DNA of 64,000 nt from Tsuneonella flava (GCF_002870965.1 NZ_PHSO01000003.1:1-64000); one strand, 5' to 3'; numbered from the stretch's first letter, positions 1 to 10,249 are shown. Numbers and translations are program-made. Notes: generated by a model from the letters alone, not told the origin.

Positions 1-306
<306 letters not shown>

Positions 307-538
307 TGTCACTTACCAATCCAGCACGATCCGAAGATCGCCATCCAGATAAGCAAGAGCATCAAGGAGCCGATACCTGCACTGTCAAACGTAATGGATA
401 CGAATGGACATGTATCATCACATGGAAAACGTGGAGTTTCCCAAGGATGTGGCATCGACTTGGTTACCGGTTACCGGAGCCTTGAGGTCCCCGGACCGGG
501 CGCCGTCGCCCACATGTCCCTTCATCAAAAATCAACAA

Positions 539-550
539 TGTCAAAGAGCC
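539..550 (-). promoter_or_regulatory. boxA-like rRNA antitermination element in the leader
   Basis: On the minus strand the leader contains GGCTCTTTGACA, close to the boxA consensus TGCTCTTTAACA bound by NusB/S10 in rRNA operons. It lies about 230 nt upstream of mature 16S and downstream of the promoter, the expected place. Position and similarity support the call; function is inferred. Confidence 0.6.
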
Positions 551-564
551 ACTCAACAAAAGAG

Positions 565-613
565 GCGGACAACTGATCGATCCCCGATTTACACCGGGGG
601 ACCGGTTGTCCAC
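565..613 (-). other. stem-loop in the rRNA leader
   Basis: GCGGACAACT and a matching GGTTGTCCAC arm enclose an inner CCCC/GGGG pairing, giving a two-part hairpin between the rrn promoter and boxA. It may be a processing or antitermination structure. It has no T-run, and an intrinsic terminator would make no sense here. Confidence 0.45.
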
Positions 614-677
614 ATTTGTTGGCGACCGAAGCGGTGGGAGCCAGTTAGAAACCGTCATCACCGCGTCGGTGAGAGGC

Positions 678-706
678 CATATATGTGGGGTGTTGATTCG
701 GGTCAA
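678..706 (-). promoter_or_regulatory. rRNA operon promoter (-35 TTGACC, -10 TATATG)
   Basis: On the minus strand TTGACC (701-706) is followed after exactly 17 nt by TATATG (678-683), a sigma70-type promoter resembling other sphingomonad rrn promoters. Transcription would begin near 670 and give a leader of about 365 nt before 16S. The rest of 307-908 holds no credible gene; all open frames there are short and overlap this leader. About 200 bp between this promoter and the flippase start remain unassigned. Confidence 0.65.
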
Positions 707-908
707 CGGGTTTTTGCAATTTTATTTCACGAAGTTTATAAACCCATGAAAATAAACGAGTAAATCTTCCACTTTTGGCCATTGGGGGTGTTTGGGCGAC
801 GAATCACGAAGGGCGTTGCCGAGGCATTCCCGAGGGCAATTCCCAGCATCCCTTTGGAAGATTGGCAAATCTTCACTTTTGTCGGCTATTCGGGCTCTCA
901 GAGGTCCA

Positions 909-2459
909 ATGCAAACCAACCAGACATCATCCATGGAATCGTCAGAAACACCTGCAACCACCGATCTGGCCGGGCGCGTGCGTAGTGCGCTCGCGTGGCG
1001 TTGGGGTTCGCAAGTGGCGGCGCAGTTCATCACCTGGGCATCCACTATTGCCGTTGTGCGGCTACTGTCGCCTTCCGACTACGGGCTGTTCGCTATGAGC
1101 CAGGTCGTGGTGACGGCGCTGGCCTTCCTGAATGGATACAGCTTCGCGACATCGCTGATTCAGGCCCGCGAGGTGGATGCGCGTCGTATCGGGCAGGTAT
1201 TCGGGCTGCTGTTGCTGTTCGCGGGCGGGCTGGCGCTGGCGCAGGTGCTGATCGCACCGCTGGCGGCGGACTATTACAACCAGCCGATGGTGGCGCATAT
1301 ATTACGGGTGCAGGCGCTGCTGTTCCTCACCACACCCTTTATCGCCCTACCCACCGCCTTACTGCAACGGCGGCTTGAGTTCCGCAGTCAGGCCTATGTC
1401 AGCACGGCCAGTGCGATTATCTCCGCAGTCACTGCATTCGTCCTGGCATGGTTCGGGTTCGGCATCTGGGCGCTCGTGTGGGCACCCCTCGCCGGATTCG
1501 TGAGTCGCGCCATCGGGCTGACGATTGCCGCGCGCCTGCTGGTGAAGCCGGTCTTCAACTTCCGCGGCGCGCGAGAGATCATCTCCTTCGGCGGAGCGCT
1601 GACGCTGTGCCAGATGTTCTGGATCATCCAGAGCCAGAGCGACATCTTCATCGCAGGCCGCAGCTTCGGCGCTCACGAACTGGGCCTGTATTCAGAGGCG
1701 CTGTTTCTTACCCTGATCATCACCGGGCGTTTCCTCCCCCCGATCAACGATGTTGCCTTCCCGGCCTATGCCGAGTTGCATCAGCAGGGCAAAAGTCTCG
1801 CGCCCAGCTTCCTGCGGACGATGCGGACCGTCGCACTGGTCACTACGCCCTTATATGTAGGGCTGGCGCTGACGGCCGAACCAGCGGTGATCACGCTGTT
1901 CGGCCCCAAATGGGCAGACATGGCGCCAATCGCGGCGGGTCTGTCGCTGGCAATGCCGGCAATGGCTTTGCAGATCGTGTGCAGCCCGGCGACCAACGCG
2001 ATGGGCGATGCGCGTATATATGTCATCACCAGCGCTGCCGGGGCGATCATTATGCCGGCGACGTTCCTGATAGGGATCGCTTACGGGCCGACCGGGCTGG
2101 TCCATGCGTGGTGGGTTGCGGCGCCCCTGTTGCTGGCAGTGACGCTGGCTGTGACATTACCCGCGGTCAGAGTCTCGTTGGGCAAATTGATTGCCGAGTT
2201 ACTACCTGTCGCCATCGCCTGCGGTGTGATGGCGCTGGCGGTGACAGCGGTGGAACGCATGGCGCCGCCAATGGCGCCGATTCTCTTGCTCGCCCTGCTC
2301 GTTCCGGTTGGCGGCCTGGCCTATTGCGGAACCCTGTGGTTCGGATGGCGCTCTGTCGTGCGCGAAACCTGGGCCATGCTCAGGCAGCGCACGCCTCAGC
2401 CATCCGTTTCAGCGCCAGCCGATCGAACCACCACCATGCAGGATGCGCCCGCGGAGTAA
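909..2459 (+). CDS. Polysaccharide/LPS flippase (Wzx-like, MOP superfamily)
   Basis: A 516-residue integral membrane protein with about 12-14 hydrophobic helices, beginning with the typical ALAWRWGSQVAAQFITW helix after a short Ser/Thr-rich N-terminus, then VVRLLSPSDYGLFAMSQVV. This pattern is characteristic of lipopolysaccharide/exopolysaccharide flippases, which move undecaprenyl-linked sugar units across the inner membrane. The ATG at 909 was chosen because residues encoded upstream (from 792) are not membrane-protein-like and GAGG lies just ahead of 909. It converges on a GT2 glycosyltransferase with about 80 bp of tail overlap, consistent with a surface-polysaccharide locus. Confidence 0.85.
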   Translation: MQTNQTSSMESSETPATTDLAGRVRSALAWRWGSQVAAQFITWASTIAVVRLLSPSDYGLFAMSQVVVTALAFLNGYSFATSLIQAREVDARRIGQVFGLLLLFAGGLALAQVLIAPLAADYYNQPMVAHILRVQALLFLTTPFIALPTALLQRRLEFRSQAYVSTASAIISAVTAFVLAWFGFGIWALVWAPLAGFVSRAIGLTIAARLLVKPVFNFRGAREIISFGGALTLCQMFWIIQSQSDIFIAGRSFGAHELGLYSEALFLTLIITGRFLPPINDVAFPAYAELHQQGKSLAPSFLRTMRTVALVTTPLYVGLALTAEPAVITLFGPKWADMAPIAAGLSLAMPAMALQIVCSPATNAMGDARIYVITSAAGAIIMPATFLIGIAYGPTGLVHAWWVAAPLLLAVTLAVTLPAVRVSLGKLIAELLPVAIACGVMALAVTAVERMAPPMAPILLLALLVPVGGLAYCGTLWFGWRSVVRETWAMLRQRTPQPSVSAPADRTTTMQDAPAE

Positions 2460-3222
2460 ATTGCGGGAGATATTGCGGATAAAGCGACGACAATTGCCGC
2501 GGCAGGCCAACCGGGCCCTCGCCCTGCATGATGTCGCTGATAATGCGGTTCTGAAAATGCCGCACCGCATAGTTGATCATGCGGCGATACTGGATCGACA
2601 GGCTAGCCGGGTTCATCCGCGTCGGTTCGCACAGGAAGCCTGCATCGGGGCACGGCGCCACCCCGGCCTCGCTCCAATGGCTCTCATTCTTCAGATCGGC
2701 CTTGGCGAACGCCGCCAACAGGCCATCGTCCCCCACCAGATCGTCAGGCAAACGGATACCGCCTGCCCGCATCCGCGCGACGAAATTGCCCCGCAATGCA
2801 TAGAGATCGCCGAACATATTGTGATCGCGCATAATCATCTCGCGATAATAGGAAGCCCGACGGCCATTGCAGGGCAGGCCAGCGGCGGCATTGGCCGTGG
2901 GGTTATCGGCAAGAGTGCGCGCAAGTGCAGCGAGCGATCCGGGCCGAACCTCCGCATCGCCATCGACGAAGACATATGTCTTCGCCTCCAGTCCGGCGCT
3001 GTCGAGCACGAATCGGTTCCAGCTGCGCGACTTCCCGCCTTCGGCATATTCATGGACGGTCACACCGGCAAACTCGCGCGCAATCTGCGCGGTGCGGTCG
3101 GTGCTGCCATTGACCACCACATGCACCGCCACATCGGCTGCATCGAGCGGCAGGCTGGCAAGGCACGCAGCGATACGCCGTTCTTCGTTATGGGCCAGGA
3201 CTGTCACCACGATCGGGGGCAT
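2380..3222 (-). CDS. Glycosyltransferase family 2
   Basis: A 280-residue GT-A fold protein. The start VVTVLAHNEERRIAACLASL, then VNGSTDRTAQIA and the metal-binding YVFVDGDAEV (a DxD-type motif near residues 87-90) are typical of GT2 enzymes. There are no obvious membrane helices, so it should act in the cytoplasm or at the inner membrane. The ATG at 3222 has AAGGAG eight nt upstream; the TTG at 3228 lies too near it. The gene overlaps tail-to-tail with the flippase. The substrate cannot be read from sequence. Confidence 0.87.
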   Translation of the reverse strand: MPPIVVTVLAHNEERRIAACLASLPLDAADVAVHVVVNGSTDRTAQIAREFAGVTVHEYAEGGKSRSWNRFVLDSAGLEAKTYVFVDGDAEVRPGSLAALARTLADNPTANAAAGLPCNGRRASYYREMIMRDHNMFGDLYALRGNFVARMRAGGIRLPDDLVGDDGLLAAFAKADLKNESHWSEAGVAPCPDAGFLCEPTRMNPASLSIQYRRMINYAVRHFQNRIISDIMQGEGPVGLPRQLSSLYPQYLPQFTPRAHPAWWWFDRLALKRMAEACAA

Positions 3223-3338
3223 TCGCAAGGCTCCTTATGCTCGCTCTGGTTATGCTCGCTCTGCGCTTGTTCTGGTCGTTGTAGAGCGAACCGGCATTAT
3301 CTGCCATGTCATTCGGGCAGAGCCTTTGGGAGAGGGCC

Positions 3339-3702
3339 ATGATTGCAACTCTATTGCTAACCGTTGCTGCGTCCGGGCTGGCACTGCCGCTTGCCCCGCC
3401 ACCTGCGTACTCGCGAGCAGACCGATGTCACCGCGGACGATGTAAACAGGGCGTCGATTGCCGGGAAGCTGTCTTTGGCTCACAACGTCGTGATCGATCG
3501 GATGCAGTTGCATTCGATGCCGATCGCATTTGCCGATGCCCCCGCGTTTGCCGCGCTGGGATATGGCGACAAGCCCGCGTTGATTCTGGGCATGGAAAGC
3601 CTGCGCCTGTTCGACCGTGTGGCCATCGATTTCGCCCAACGGAAGGTGTTGTTCGACATGCCCGCCGGTTCAATGCGTGACAACCGAATGCGACCGGGCT
3701 GA
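3339..3702 (+). pseudogene. Broken retropepsin-like aspartyl protease
   Basis: An ATG at 3339 after GGGAGAGGGCC opens a signal-peptide-like stretch (MIATLLLTVAASGLALPLAP), but that frame soon turns to nonsense. The +1 frame from about 3405 reads DVTADDVNRASIAGK and then GYGDKPALILGMESLRLFD and VAIDFAQRKVLF, the second half of a retropepsin-type protease domain (the ILGM..L..FD..IDF pattern). The first half with the catalytic DTG is missing. The simplest reading is an internal deletion plus a frameshift near 3400-3425. Confidence 0.7.
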
Positions 3703-3742
3703 TTCGCCTGCCTTGTCCGGCAGACAGGTTGTTTAACCGGCC

Positions 3743-5581
3743 ATGCGCCTCCACATGAAGGCAATGCCACCCGATCAGCCCGCCCCGACACCCGCCGATC
3801 ACGATGGCTGGGCCACCCTGCGGCGCTTCCTGCCATATCTGTGGCCGAAGGACCGGCCCGATCTGAAACGACGAATCGTGGGCGCGATGGTGCTGGTGCT
3901 GCTGGCCAAAGCAGTGACGCTGGCAACGCCGCTGGCGATGAAGAAGGCAGTCGATACGATGGCCGCGCAGGGCAATCCGATGGTGTGGGCTGCGCTCAGC
4001 TTCGTCATCGCGTTTGTCGCCGGGCGCTTCCTCAGCAGCGCATTCGACCAGTGCCGCAATATCGTGTTCGAACGTGTCGGGCAGGATGCGACGCGCAAAC
4101 TGGCGGAAGATACGTTCGACCGGCTCCACCGCCTCAGCCTGCGATTCCATCTGTCGCGCCGCACCGGCGAAATCACCAAGACCATCGAGCGCGGGACCAA
4201 GAGCATCGATACGATGCTCTATTTCATGCTGTTCAACATCGTGCCGACAGCGATCGAGCTGATCGCCGTAGCGGTGATTTTCTACACTCTGTTCGGTGCC
4301 GGGCTGGTGCTGGCGACCGCAATCACCGTGGTCGTCTATATTGCCCTCACCCGCTGGATCACCGAATGGCGCACCGAACTGCGCCGCCGGATGAACGAAC
4401 TGGACGGCACCGCACTGGCCCGCGCGGTCGATTCGCTGCTGAATTACGAGACGGTGAAGTTCTTCGGCGCCGAAGCGCGGGAGAAAGAACGCTATGGCAG
4501 CGCCGCCCGCGAATATGCGGAAGCGGCAGTCAAATCCGAAAATTCGCTCGGCCTGCTCAATATGGCGCAATCGCTGGTGATGAACGCGCTGATGCTGTTC
4601 GCGCTGGCATATACAGTGTGGCGCTGGAGCAAGGGCGACCTGACCGTAGGCGATCTGGTCGCGGTGCAGACATATCTGACGCAATTGTTCCGCCCGCTCG
4701 ATATGCTGGGCATGGTTTATCGCACGATCCGGCAGGGGCTGATCGATATGGCGGCGATGTTCCGCCTGATCGATATGCCGGTGGAAGTGGCCGATGCACC
4801 GGGCGCGCCCGCGCTGATAATCCGCGAACCGCGCGTGACATTCGACAACGTCGTGTTCGGATACGATCCCGACCGCACGATCCTCCACGGCCTCAGCTTC
4901 GAAGTGCCTGCCGGGGGGCATGTCGCGATTGTCGGACCTTCGGGCGCAGGCAAATCGACTATCGCGCGGTTGCTGTTCCGCTTTTACGATCCGTGGCAGG
5001 GTCGTGTGCTGATCGATGGGCAGGACATCCGCGAAGTATCGCAGGAATCGGTGCGCGCCGCGATCGGCATCGTTCCGCAGGATAGCGTGCTGTTCAACGA
5101 TACCATCGGCTATAACATTGCCTACGGACACGATGGCGCCACGCAAGAACAGGTGGTGGCCGCCGCGCGCGGGGCCGCGATCCTGCCGTTTGTCGAACGA
5201 TTGCCACAGGGCTTCGATACCGAAGTGGGCGAACGCGGGCTGAAGCTGTCGGGTGGAGAGAAACAGCGCGTCGCCATTGCCCGCACGCTGGTAAAAGATC
5301 CGCCGATTCTGCTGCTCGACGAGGCAACCAGCGCGCTCGATTCGCGTACCGAGCGCGATATCCTCGCCACCCTGCACCGGGTCAGCGCACACCGCACCTC
5401 GATTTCCATCGCCCACCGGCTGTCGACGATTGCCGATGCCGACACGATTCTGGTGATGGAGGCAGGGCAACTGGCCGAACAGGGCAGCCATGCCGATCTG
5501 TTGCGCCGCGACGGGCTCTATGCCGAAATGTGGGCGCGGCAGCAGGCGGAAAGTACCGTGCAGGCGGAAGCCGCAGAATAA
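3743..5581 (+). CDS. atm1: Atm1-type ABC exporter (glutathione-conjugate/heavy-metal exporter)
   Basis: A 612-residue half transporter: a six-helix membrane domain (about 30-330) followed by an ATPase domain with Walker A GPSGAGKS (about 398), signature LSGGEKQ (about 502), Walker B ILLLDE (about 521) and H-loop SIAHRLS (about 556). Much of it matches my memory of Novosphingobium aromaticivorans Atm1, including TEWRTELRRRMN and YRTIRQGLIDMA. Atm1 proteins dimerise in the inner membrane and export oxidised glutathione and metal-glutathione conjugates. The start could also be the ATG at 3764 (MPPDQPAP), which fits homologues better. No strong ribosome site favours either. Confidence 0.93.
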   Translation: MRLHMKAMPPDQPAPTPADHDGWATLRRFLPYLWPKDRPDLKRRIVGAMVLVLLAKAVTLATPLAMKKAVDTMAAQGNPMVWAALSFVIAFVAGRFLSSAFDQCRNIVFERVGQDATRKLAEDTFDRLHRLSLRFHLSRRTGEITKTIERGTKSIDTMLYFMLFNIVPTAIELIAVAVIFYTLFGAGLVLATAITVVVYIALTRWITEWRTELRRRMNELDGTALARAVDSLLNYETVKFFGAEAREKERYGSAAREYAEAAVKSENSLGLLNMAQSLVMNALMLFALAYTVWRWSKGDLTVGDLVAVQTYLTQLFRPLDMLGMVYRTIRQGLIDMAAMFRLIDMPVEVADAPGAPALIIREPRVTFDNVVFGYDPDRTILHGLSFEVPAGGHVAIVGPSGAGKSTIARLLFRFYDPWQGRVLIDGQDIREVSQESVRAAIGIVPQDSVLFNDTIGYNIAYGHDGATQEQVVAAARGAAILPFVERLPQGFDTEVGERGLKLSGGEKQRVAIARTLVKDPPILLLDEATSALDSRTERDILATLHRVSAHRTSISIAHRLSTIADADTILVMEAGQLAEQGSHADLLRRDGLYAEMWARQQAESTVQAEAAE

Positions 5582-5701
5582 TGCGCGGGGTTGTGCTGCA
5601 CTGCACAATAATGCACTAGCGCCGATGTAACAGTGCCGTGGCATTGCGCGGCGGGCCGTCTCAGGCAGCTGATAAAACAACAGAACAACAGGTATTCGGA
5701 T

Positions 5702-7195
5702 ATGTTTTCACCTGCCACGCTGAAACGCGACTGGCTCGCTCAGCCACGTGCCGATATTCTCGCCGGGGTGGTCGTGGCGCTTGCGCTGATCCCCGAAGCA
5801 ATCGGTTTTTCGATTATCGCCGGGGTAGATCCGCGGGTCGGCCTCTATGCTTCGGTGGCGATTGCGCTGGTTATTTCATTCACTGGCGGGCGGCCGGGCA
5901 TGATCTCTGCCGCCACTGCCGCCGTGGCGGTGCTGGTGGTGCCTCTGGTGCGCGATCACGGGGTCGAATATCTCTTCGCCGCGACGATCCTGATGGGGGT
6001 GTTTCAGGCGCTGGCAGGCCTGATGCGACTCGACCTGCTGATGCAGTTCGTCAGCCGCTCGGTCATTACCGGGTTCGTCAACGCATTGGCGATCCTGATT
6101 TTCATGGCGCAATTGCCGCAACTGACCAACGTGGGGTGGGAAACCTATGCGATGGTCGCGGTCGGGCTGGCGATTATCTATACCCTGCCCCGGCTGACTA
6201 CGGCGGTCCCCTCTCCACTGGTCGCTATCGCAGTGCTGACGGCATTTGCCATCGCCACCGGCGCGCCGGTCAATACAGTCGGCGATATGGGCACATTGCC
6301 CGATGGCCTGCCCAGTTTCGCACTGCCGGATATCCCGCTGACATGGGACACGCTGGCGATCATCGCGCCTTATTCCGCGACGATGGCAGCGGTCGGTCTG
6401 CTCGAATCGCTGCTCACTGCTCAGATCGTCGATGACATGACGCATACCGATTCGAACAAGCGCCGGGAATGCGCCGGGCAAGGTGCCGCCAATATCGCCG
6501 CAGCCTTCTTCGGCGGCATGGGCGGTTGCGCGATGATCGGACAATCGGTCATCAACGTCACGTCGGGCGGCCGCGGGCGGCTGTCGACCTTTACCGCAGG
6601 CGCGACGCTGCTAGCCGGACTGGCTCTGGTCGGTCCCTGGCTGGCGCGGATTCCGATGCCTGCACTGGTGGCCGTGATGATTATGGTCAGCATCGGTACG
6701 TTTAGCTGGAACTCGATCTCCAACCTGCGTCACCATCCGTGGCCTTCCTCGGTGGTGATGCTGGTGACTGTCGTGACTGTTGTCACCACGCACGATCTCT
6801 CGATCGGGGTGCTGGCGGGCGTGGTGCTGTCGGGCATCTTCTTCGCCGGGAAGGTCCGCCGGATGTTCGCGGTGGAGCGTGTGCGCGAAGCGGACCGTGC
6901 GGTCTATATCGTGACCGGGCAGATATTCTTCGCGTCGGTCGATCGCTTTATCCGCTCACTCGGCCCGGAGAGCACGCAGCCCGACCCGTCGGATCACGTG
7001 GTGATCGACGTGAGCGGAGCGCATTTCTGGGATATCTCAGCGGTCGGCGCGCTCGATAAAGTGGTCGAACGGATGCGCCGCAATGGCCGCAGCGTTCAGG
7101 TGCTGGGCCTCAACACCGCCAGCGCCGATCTGGTCGACAAGTTCGCGCTTACCGACAAGACCGGCGTGGAAATCGGCCTGGCCCCGCATCCGTGA
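5702..7195 (+). CDS. SulP family anion transporter with STAS domain
   Basis: A 497-residue protein with about 10-12 membrane helices. It starts with the SulP hallmark [20 protein letters not shown] and carries [20 protein letters not shown] in the conserved family region. The C-terminal 100 residues form a STAS domain ([20 protein letters not shown]). SulP proteins carry sulfate, bicarbonate or similar anions across the inner membrane; the substrate is not decidable here. Start ATG 5702 is preferred over 5633 because the first 23 residues of the longer frame are not family-like. It converges on the MarR-GNAT gene. Confidence 0.9.
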   Translation: MFSPATLKRDWLAQPRADILAGVVVALALIPEAIGFSIIAGVDPRVGLYASVAIALVISFTGGRPGMISAATAAVAVLVVPLVRDHGVEYLFAATILMGVFQALAGLMRLDLLMQFVSRSVITGFVNALAILIFMAQLPQLTNVGWETYAMVAVGLAIIYTLPRLTTAVPSPLVAIAVLTAFAIATGAPVNTVGDMGTLPDGLPSFALPDIPLTWDTLAIIAPYSATMAAVGLLESLLTAQIVDDMTHTDSNKRRECAGQGAANIAAAFFGGMGGCAMIGQSVINVTSGGRGRLSTFTAGATLLAGLALVGPWLARIPMPALVAVMIMVSIGTFSWNSISNLRHHPWPSSVVMLVTVVTVVTTHDLSIGVLAGVVLSGIFFAGKVRRMFAVERVREADRAVYIVTGQIFFASVDRFIRSLGPESTQPDPSDHVVIDVSGAHFWDISAVGALDKVVERMRRNGRSVQVLGLNTASADLVDKFALTDKTGVEIGLAPHP

Positions 7196-7196
7196 G

Positions 7197-7234
7197 GGTG
7201 GAGGCGGTCCGCGTCAGCAGCGGGCCGCCCCACC
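7197..7234. terminator. Bidirectional hairpin terminator between convergent genes
   Basis: Arms GGTGGAGGCGGTCCGC and GCGGGCCGCCCCACC form a stem of about 15 bp around a 7-nt loop, in the 40 bp between two convergent stop codons (7195 and 7236). There is no T-run, as is common in alphaproteobacteria. Placement and strength support a shared transcription stop. Confidence 0.65.
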
Positions 7235-7235
7235 A

Positions 7236-8183
7236 TCACCCGACGAAACGCATCGCGACATCGCATCGCGCATAGCGAGAGCCATATTGCGCCATGATTT
7301 CGGCATCGTGATCAAATCCGTGCTTTTCATACAGGTGGATCGCGGGGGCGCACCTGCTGCTGGTCAACAGATAGAGCGGATCGGCCCCCATCGCCCGCGC
7401 CCGTGCAATCGCAGCGTCGAGCAGGAATTCACCGGCCTTCATCCCACGCACCGATTCGCGCACACCCATCTTGGTCAATTCCACACCTGAAGTGCCGGAT
7501 CGTTGCAGCGCGCAAGTGCCCACAATGCCCAGACCGGGCGCCTCGACGAACAGCACCGCCCCGCCGGGATCGACGATTTTCGTCCGGGGGTTTTCCAGCA
7601 CTTCGATATCGACCGGTTCCAGCGTGAACATCTGTTCGATCCACACCGCATTGATGTCGTAAAAATGGTGGGCCAGCGAATCGTCGAATTCGCGAATTCG
7701 CAGTCCGCCCGGCTGTGCCCGACTCGCCCGTTCGGCAATCGATCCTTCATCCAGCGCTGCCTCTATCGCGGCGATCTGGTCGAGGAACGAGCCTGACGCA
7801 CCGGCCATCAATTCTTCTGCTGCCATGCCAATGCGCGACCACATGTCATGCGTCGCCCGGTGGGCTGCATCGCGCCCTGCTTGCGTCAATTCGACCAGCC
7901 GGGTGCGCTGGTCTGCGGCGGGCGCATCGGTCAGAATATCCAGCTTGGCCAGTTGATTGACGCTGCGCGTCACGCCGGGCTGGCTGACCCCGATTTCCTC
8001 CGCCAGTTGCCCGATAGTGCGCGGCCCCGCCCGCAAGGCGGCCAGCACGGCCATATGCCCCGGCTGCAACGGCAGCCCGGCATCGGCAATCACACTGGTT
8101 GCGCCCGCCTGCATTCGTTCGGCCAGCCGCTTTAACCTGCTGCCCAGAAATGACGGCCCCATCTCGGCAATAACATCACGCAT
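7236..8183 (-). CDS. MarR-type regulator fused to GNAT acetyltransferase
   Basis: About 315 residues. The N-terminal 150 form a MarR winged helix (RTIGQLAEEIGVSQPGVTRS as recognition region, then ADQRTRLVELTQAGRD as the wing). The C-terminal 150 form a GNAT domain (LTKMGVRESVRGMKAGEFLL and YEKHGFD). Such fusions join a DNA-binding regulator to an N-acetyltransferase of unknown substrate. The ATG at 8183 or 8186 is preferred because GGAG lies 3-6 nt upstream; the longer start at 8195 would place that ribosome site inside the coding region. A 30-bp palindrome covers the presumed promoter and ribosome-site region, suggesting autoregulation. Confidence 0.88.
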   Translation of the reverse strand: MRDVIAEMGPSFLGSRLKRLAERMQAGATSVIADAGLPLQPGHMAVLAALRAGPRTIGQLAEEIGVSQPGVTRSVNQLAKLDILTDAPAADQRTRLVELTQAGRDAAHRATHDMWSRIGMAAEELMAGASGSFLDQIAAIEAALDEGSIAERASRAQPGGLRIREFDDSLAHHFYDINAVWIEQMFTLEPVDIEVLENPRTKIVDPGGAVLFVEAPGLGIVGTCALQRSGTSGVELTKMGVRESVRGMKAGEFLLDAAIARARAMGADPLYLLTSSRCAPAIHLYEKHGFDHDAEIMAQYGSRYARCDVAMRFVG

Positions 8184-8190
8184 CATATGC

Positions 8191-8220
8191 TCCATACCAC
8201 GTTATATAACGCGGTATGGA
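8191..8220. promoter_or_regulatory. 30-bp near-perfect palindrome, probable MarR operator
   Basis: Outer arms TCCATACC and GGTATGGA flank a central CGTTATATAACG; only one symmetric base pair breaks the dyad. It sits directly at the 5' end of the MarR-GNAT gene and covers a possible -10 (TATAAC) and the GGAG ribosome site. MarR proteins bind such dyads as dimers, so autorepression is the natural inference. Confidence 0.7.
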
Positions 8221-8275
8221 TATCGCTCTTGCTGTCAAGCTCCTTTTCGTATTGCCACCTGCCGGGCAATATCGA

Positions 8276-9577
8276 TCAGAGGATATACTTCGACAGGTCG
8301 CTGTCTCCGGCCAGATCGGCCAGCCGTTCGCGCACGTAATCGGCGTCGATCGTCACAGTTTCGCCCTTATGATCTTCCGCCTCGAAGCTGAGTTCTTCGA
8401 GCAGCTTTTCCATCACGGTCTGCAAACGGCGGGCCCCGATATTCTCGACGCTTTCGTTCACTTGCGCGGCGATGCGGGCGATTTCGGCAATCGCATCGTC
8501 GCCCAGTTCGAGGGTGACGTCTTCCGTGCCCAGCAGCGCCTTGTACTGCGCCACCAGATTGGCGCGGGTTTCGCTGAGGATGCGGACGAAGTCTTCCTCC
8601 GTCAGCGCGCGCAGTTCGACGCGAATCGGCAGGCGGCCCTGCAATTCGGGCAGCATGTCACTCGGCTTGGCGAGGTGAAACGCGCCGCTGGCGATGAACA
8701 GCACATGGTCGGTCTTCATCGGCCCATATTTGGTCGAAACCGTGGTCCCTTCGATCAGCGGCAGCAGATCGCGCTGCACGCCTTCGCGGCTGACCGATCC
8801 GCCGCGCACGTCGCTGACGGCAATCTTGTCCACTTCGTCGAGGAAGACGATCCCGTTGTGCTCCGCATTTTCCAGCGCGACACGGGCCACGTCGTCCTGA
8901 TCCATTCGCTTTTCGGCTTCTTCGTCGACCAGCTTGTCCCACGCATCGGGGACTTTCAGCTTGCGCCGCTTGGTCGGGGTCTTGCCCATCGCCTTGCCGA
9001 ACATGTCGGACAGGTTGATCATGCCGACATTGCCGCCCATCCCGCCGATATCGAACGGCATCTGCGGCGCTTCTTCGACTTCGATTTCGACTTCGACGTC
9101 GTTCATCGCGTTATCGACGATGCGCTGGCGAAAACTCTCGCGGGTCGCTTCGCTGGCGCTGTCACCCACCAAAGCACTCAGCAGACGGTCCATCGCCGCA
9201 TTGCTGGCTGCCTCGCGCACGGCTTCGCGGCGACGGTCCTTTTCGAGACGAATCGCCTCTTCCACCAGATCGCGGGCAATCTGTTCGACATCGCGCCCGA
9301 CATAACCGACTTCGGTGAACTTGGTCGCTTCCACTTTCACGAACGGCGCTTCGGCCAGTTTGGCGAGGCGGCGGCTGATCTCTGTCTTGCCGCAGCCGGT
9401 GGGGCCAATCATCAGGATATTTTTCGGCGTCACTTCGTCGCGCAGATCGGGCGACAGACGCTGGCGGCGCCAGCGGTTCCGCAGTGCCACGGCGACTGCG
9501 CGTTTGGCCTCCTTCTGGCCGATAATGTGCGCGTCGAGCGCTTCGACGATGGCTTTGGGGGTGAGATTGTCGGTCAA
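8276..9577 (-). CDS. hslU: ATP-dependent protease ATPase subunit HslU
   Basis: An AAA+ unfoldase of about 433 residues: [16 protein letters not shown] at the N-terminus, Walker A GPTGCGKT (about 58-65), the pore motif GYVGRDVEQ, an I-domain insertion (about 110-230), Walker [10 protein letters not shown], and the sensor region [19 protein letters not shown]. The C-terminal SKYIL docks into HslV. It unfolds proteins for HslV. The start is the TTG at 9575-9577 with AAGG eight nt upstream; the in-frame ATG at 9619 adds 14 atypical residues and has no ribosome site. It lies directly after hslV. Confidence 0.95.
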   Translation of the reverse strand: MTDNLTPKAIVEALDAHIIGQKEAKRAVAVALRNRWRRQRLSPDLRDEVTPKNILMIGPTGCGKTEISRRLAKLAEAPFVKVEATKFTEVGYVGRDVEQIARDLVEEAIRLEKDRRREAVREAASNAAMDRLLSALVGDSASEATRESFRQRIVDNAMNDVEVEIEVEEAPQMPFDIGGMGGNVGMINLSDMFGKAMGKTPTKRRKLKVPDAWDKLVDEEAEKRMDQDDVARVALENAEHNGIVFLDEVDKIAVSDVRGGSVSREGVQRDLLPLIEGTTVSTKYGPMKTDHVLFIASGAFHLAKPSDMLPELQGRLPIRVELRALTEEDFVRILSETRANLVAQYKALLGTEDVTLELGDDAIAEIARIAAQVNESVENIGARRLQTVMEKLLEELSFEAEDHKGETVTIDADYVRERLADLAGDSDLSKYIL

Positions 9578-9652
9578 GATAATCGCCTTGGTTTTATGGT
9601 GTATCGCGCCGGATCGCATCCGGGATGCAGCCGAAGCTGCAAAGGTAAAGAG

Positions 9653-10213
9653 TCAGACGGTTTCCAGCGTCACCTGATCGTTGGTGAACACGCACACCTC
9701 TGCGGCAACCGCCATTGCGCGGCGGGCAATCTTTTCGGCATCGTCTTCGTAATCGGAGAGCGCCCGCGCGGCAGACAGCGCGAAATTGCCACCCGATCCG
9801 ATAGCCGCAATGCCGCCTTCGGGTTCCAGCACATCGCCGTTGCCTGTCAGCACCAGCAGGGTATCCGCATCGGCTACGATCATCAGCGCTTCGAGATTAC
9901 GGAGGTATTTGTCCGTCCGCCAGTCTTTCGCCAATTCCACCGCGGCGCGCATCAGTTGCCCGGAATATTGCTCCAGCTTCTTCTCAAGCCGTTCGAACAG
10001 CGTGAAGGCGTCGGCGGTGGCTCCGGCAAATCCGGCGACAACCGCGCCGCCCTTGCCGATGCGCCGCACCTTGCGGGCATTGGGTTTCATCACGGTGTTG
10101 CCCATGGAAACCTGACCATCGCCCGCAACCACGGTTTTGCCGTTGCGTTTCACACCGATGATGGTGGTGCCGTGCCACGGGGTCAGCCCGTGTGAATCGT
10201 TTCTGTCGCTCAT
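9653..10213 (-). CDS. hslV: ATP-dependent protease peptidase subunit HslV
   Basis: 186 residues, the usual family length. The sequence [13 protein letters not shown] contains the N-terminal nucleophile Thr exposed after propeptide removal, and [11 protein letters not shown] plus [17 protein letters not shown] are family signatures. It forms a double-hexamer peptidase capped by HslU. The two genes are 33-75 bp apart depending on the hslU start and are probably cotranscribed, possibly with bamE upstream. Confidence 0.97.
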   Translation of the reverse strand: MSDRNDSHGLTPWHGTTIIGVKRNGKTVVAGDGQVSMGNTVMKPNARKVRRIGKGGAVVAGFAGATADAFTLFERLEKKLEQYSGQLMRAAVELAKDWRTDKYLRNLEALMIVADADTLLVLTGNGDVLEPEGGIAAIGSGGNFALSAARALSDYEDDAEKIARRAMAVAAEVCVFTNDQVTLETV

Positions 10214-10249
10214 GCCGCGGGATATGGGCTTGCGCGGCGCGGCTTCAAG

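Noticed and set aside
3428-5680. 750-residue minus-strand frame over the atm1 gene
   Set aside because: It is a GC-rich antisense shadow, rich in His, Arg and Gln, with no family-like pattern; the plus strand is clearly coding.
8216-10195. 659-residue plus-strand frame over hslUV
   Set aside because: Antisense shadow of hslU and hslV with no recognisable domain.
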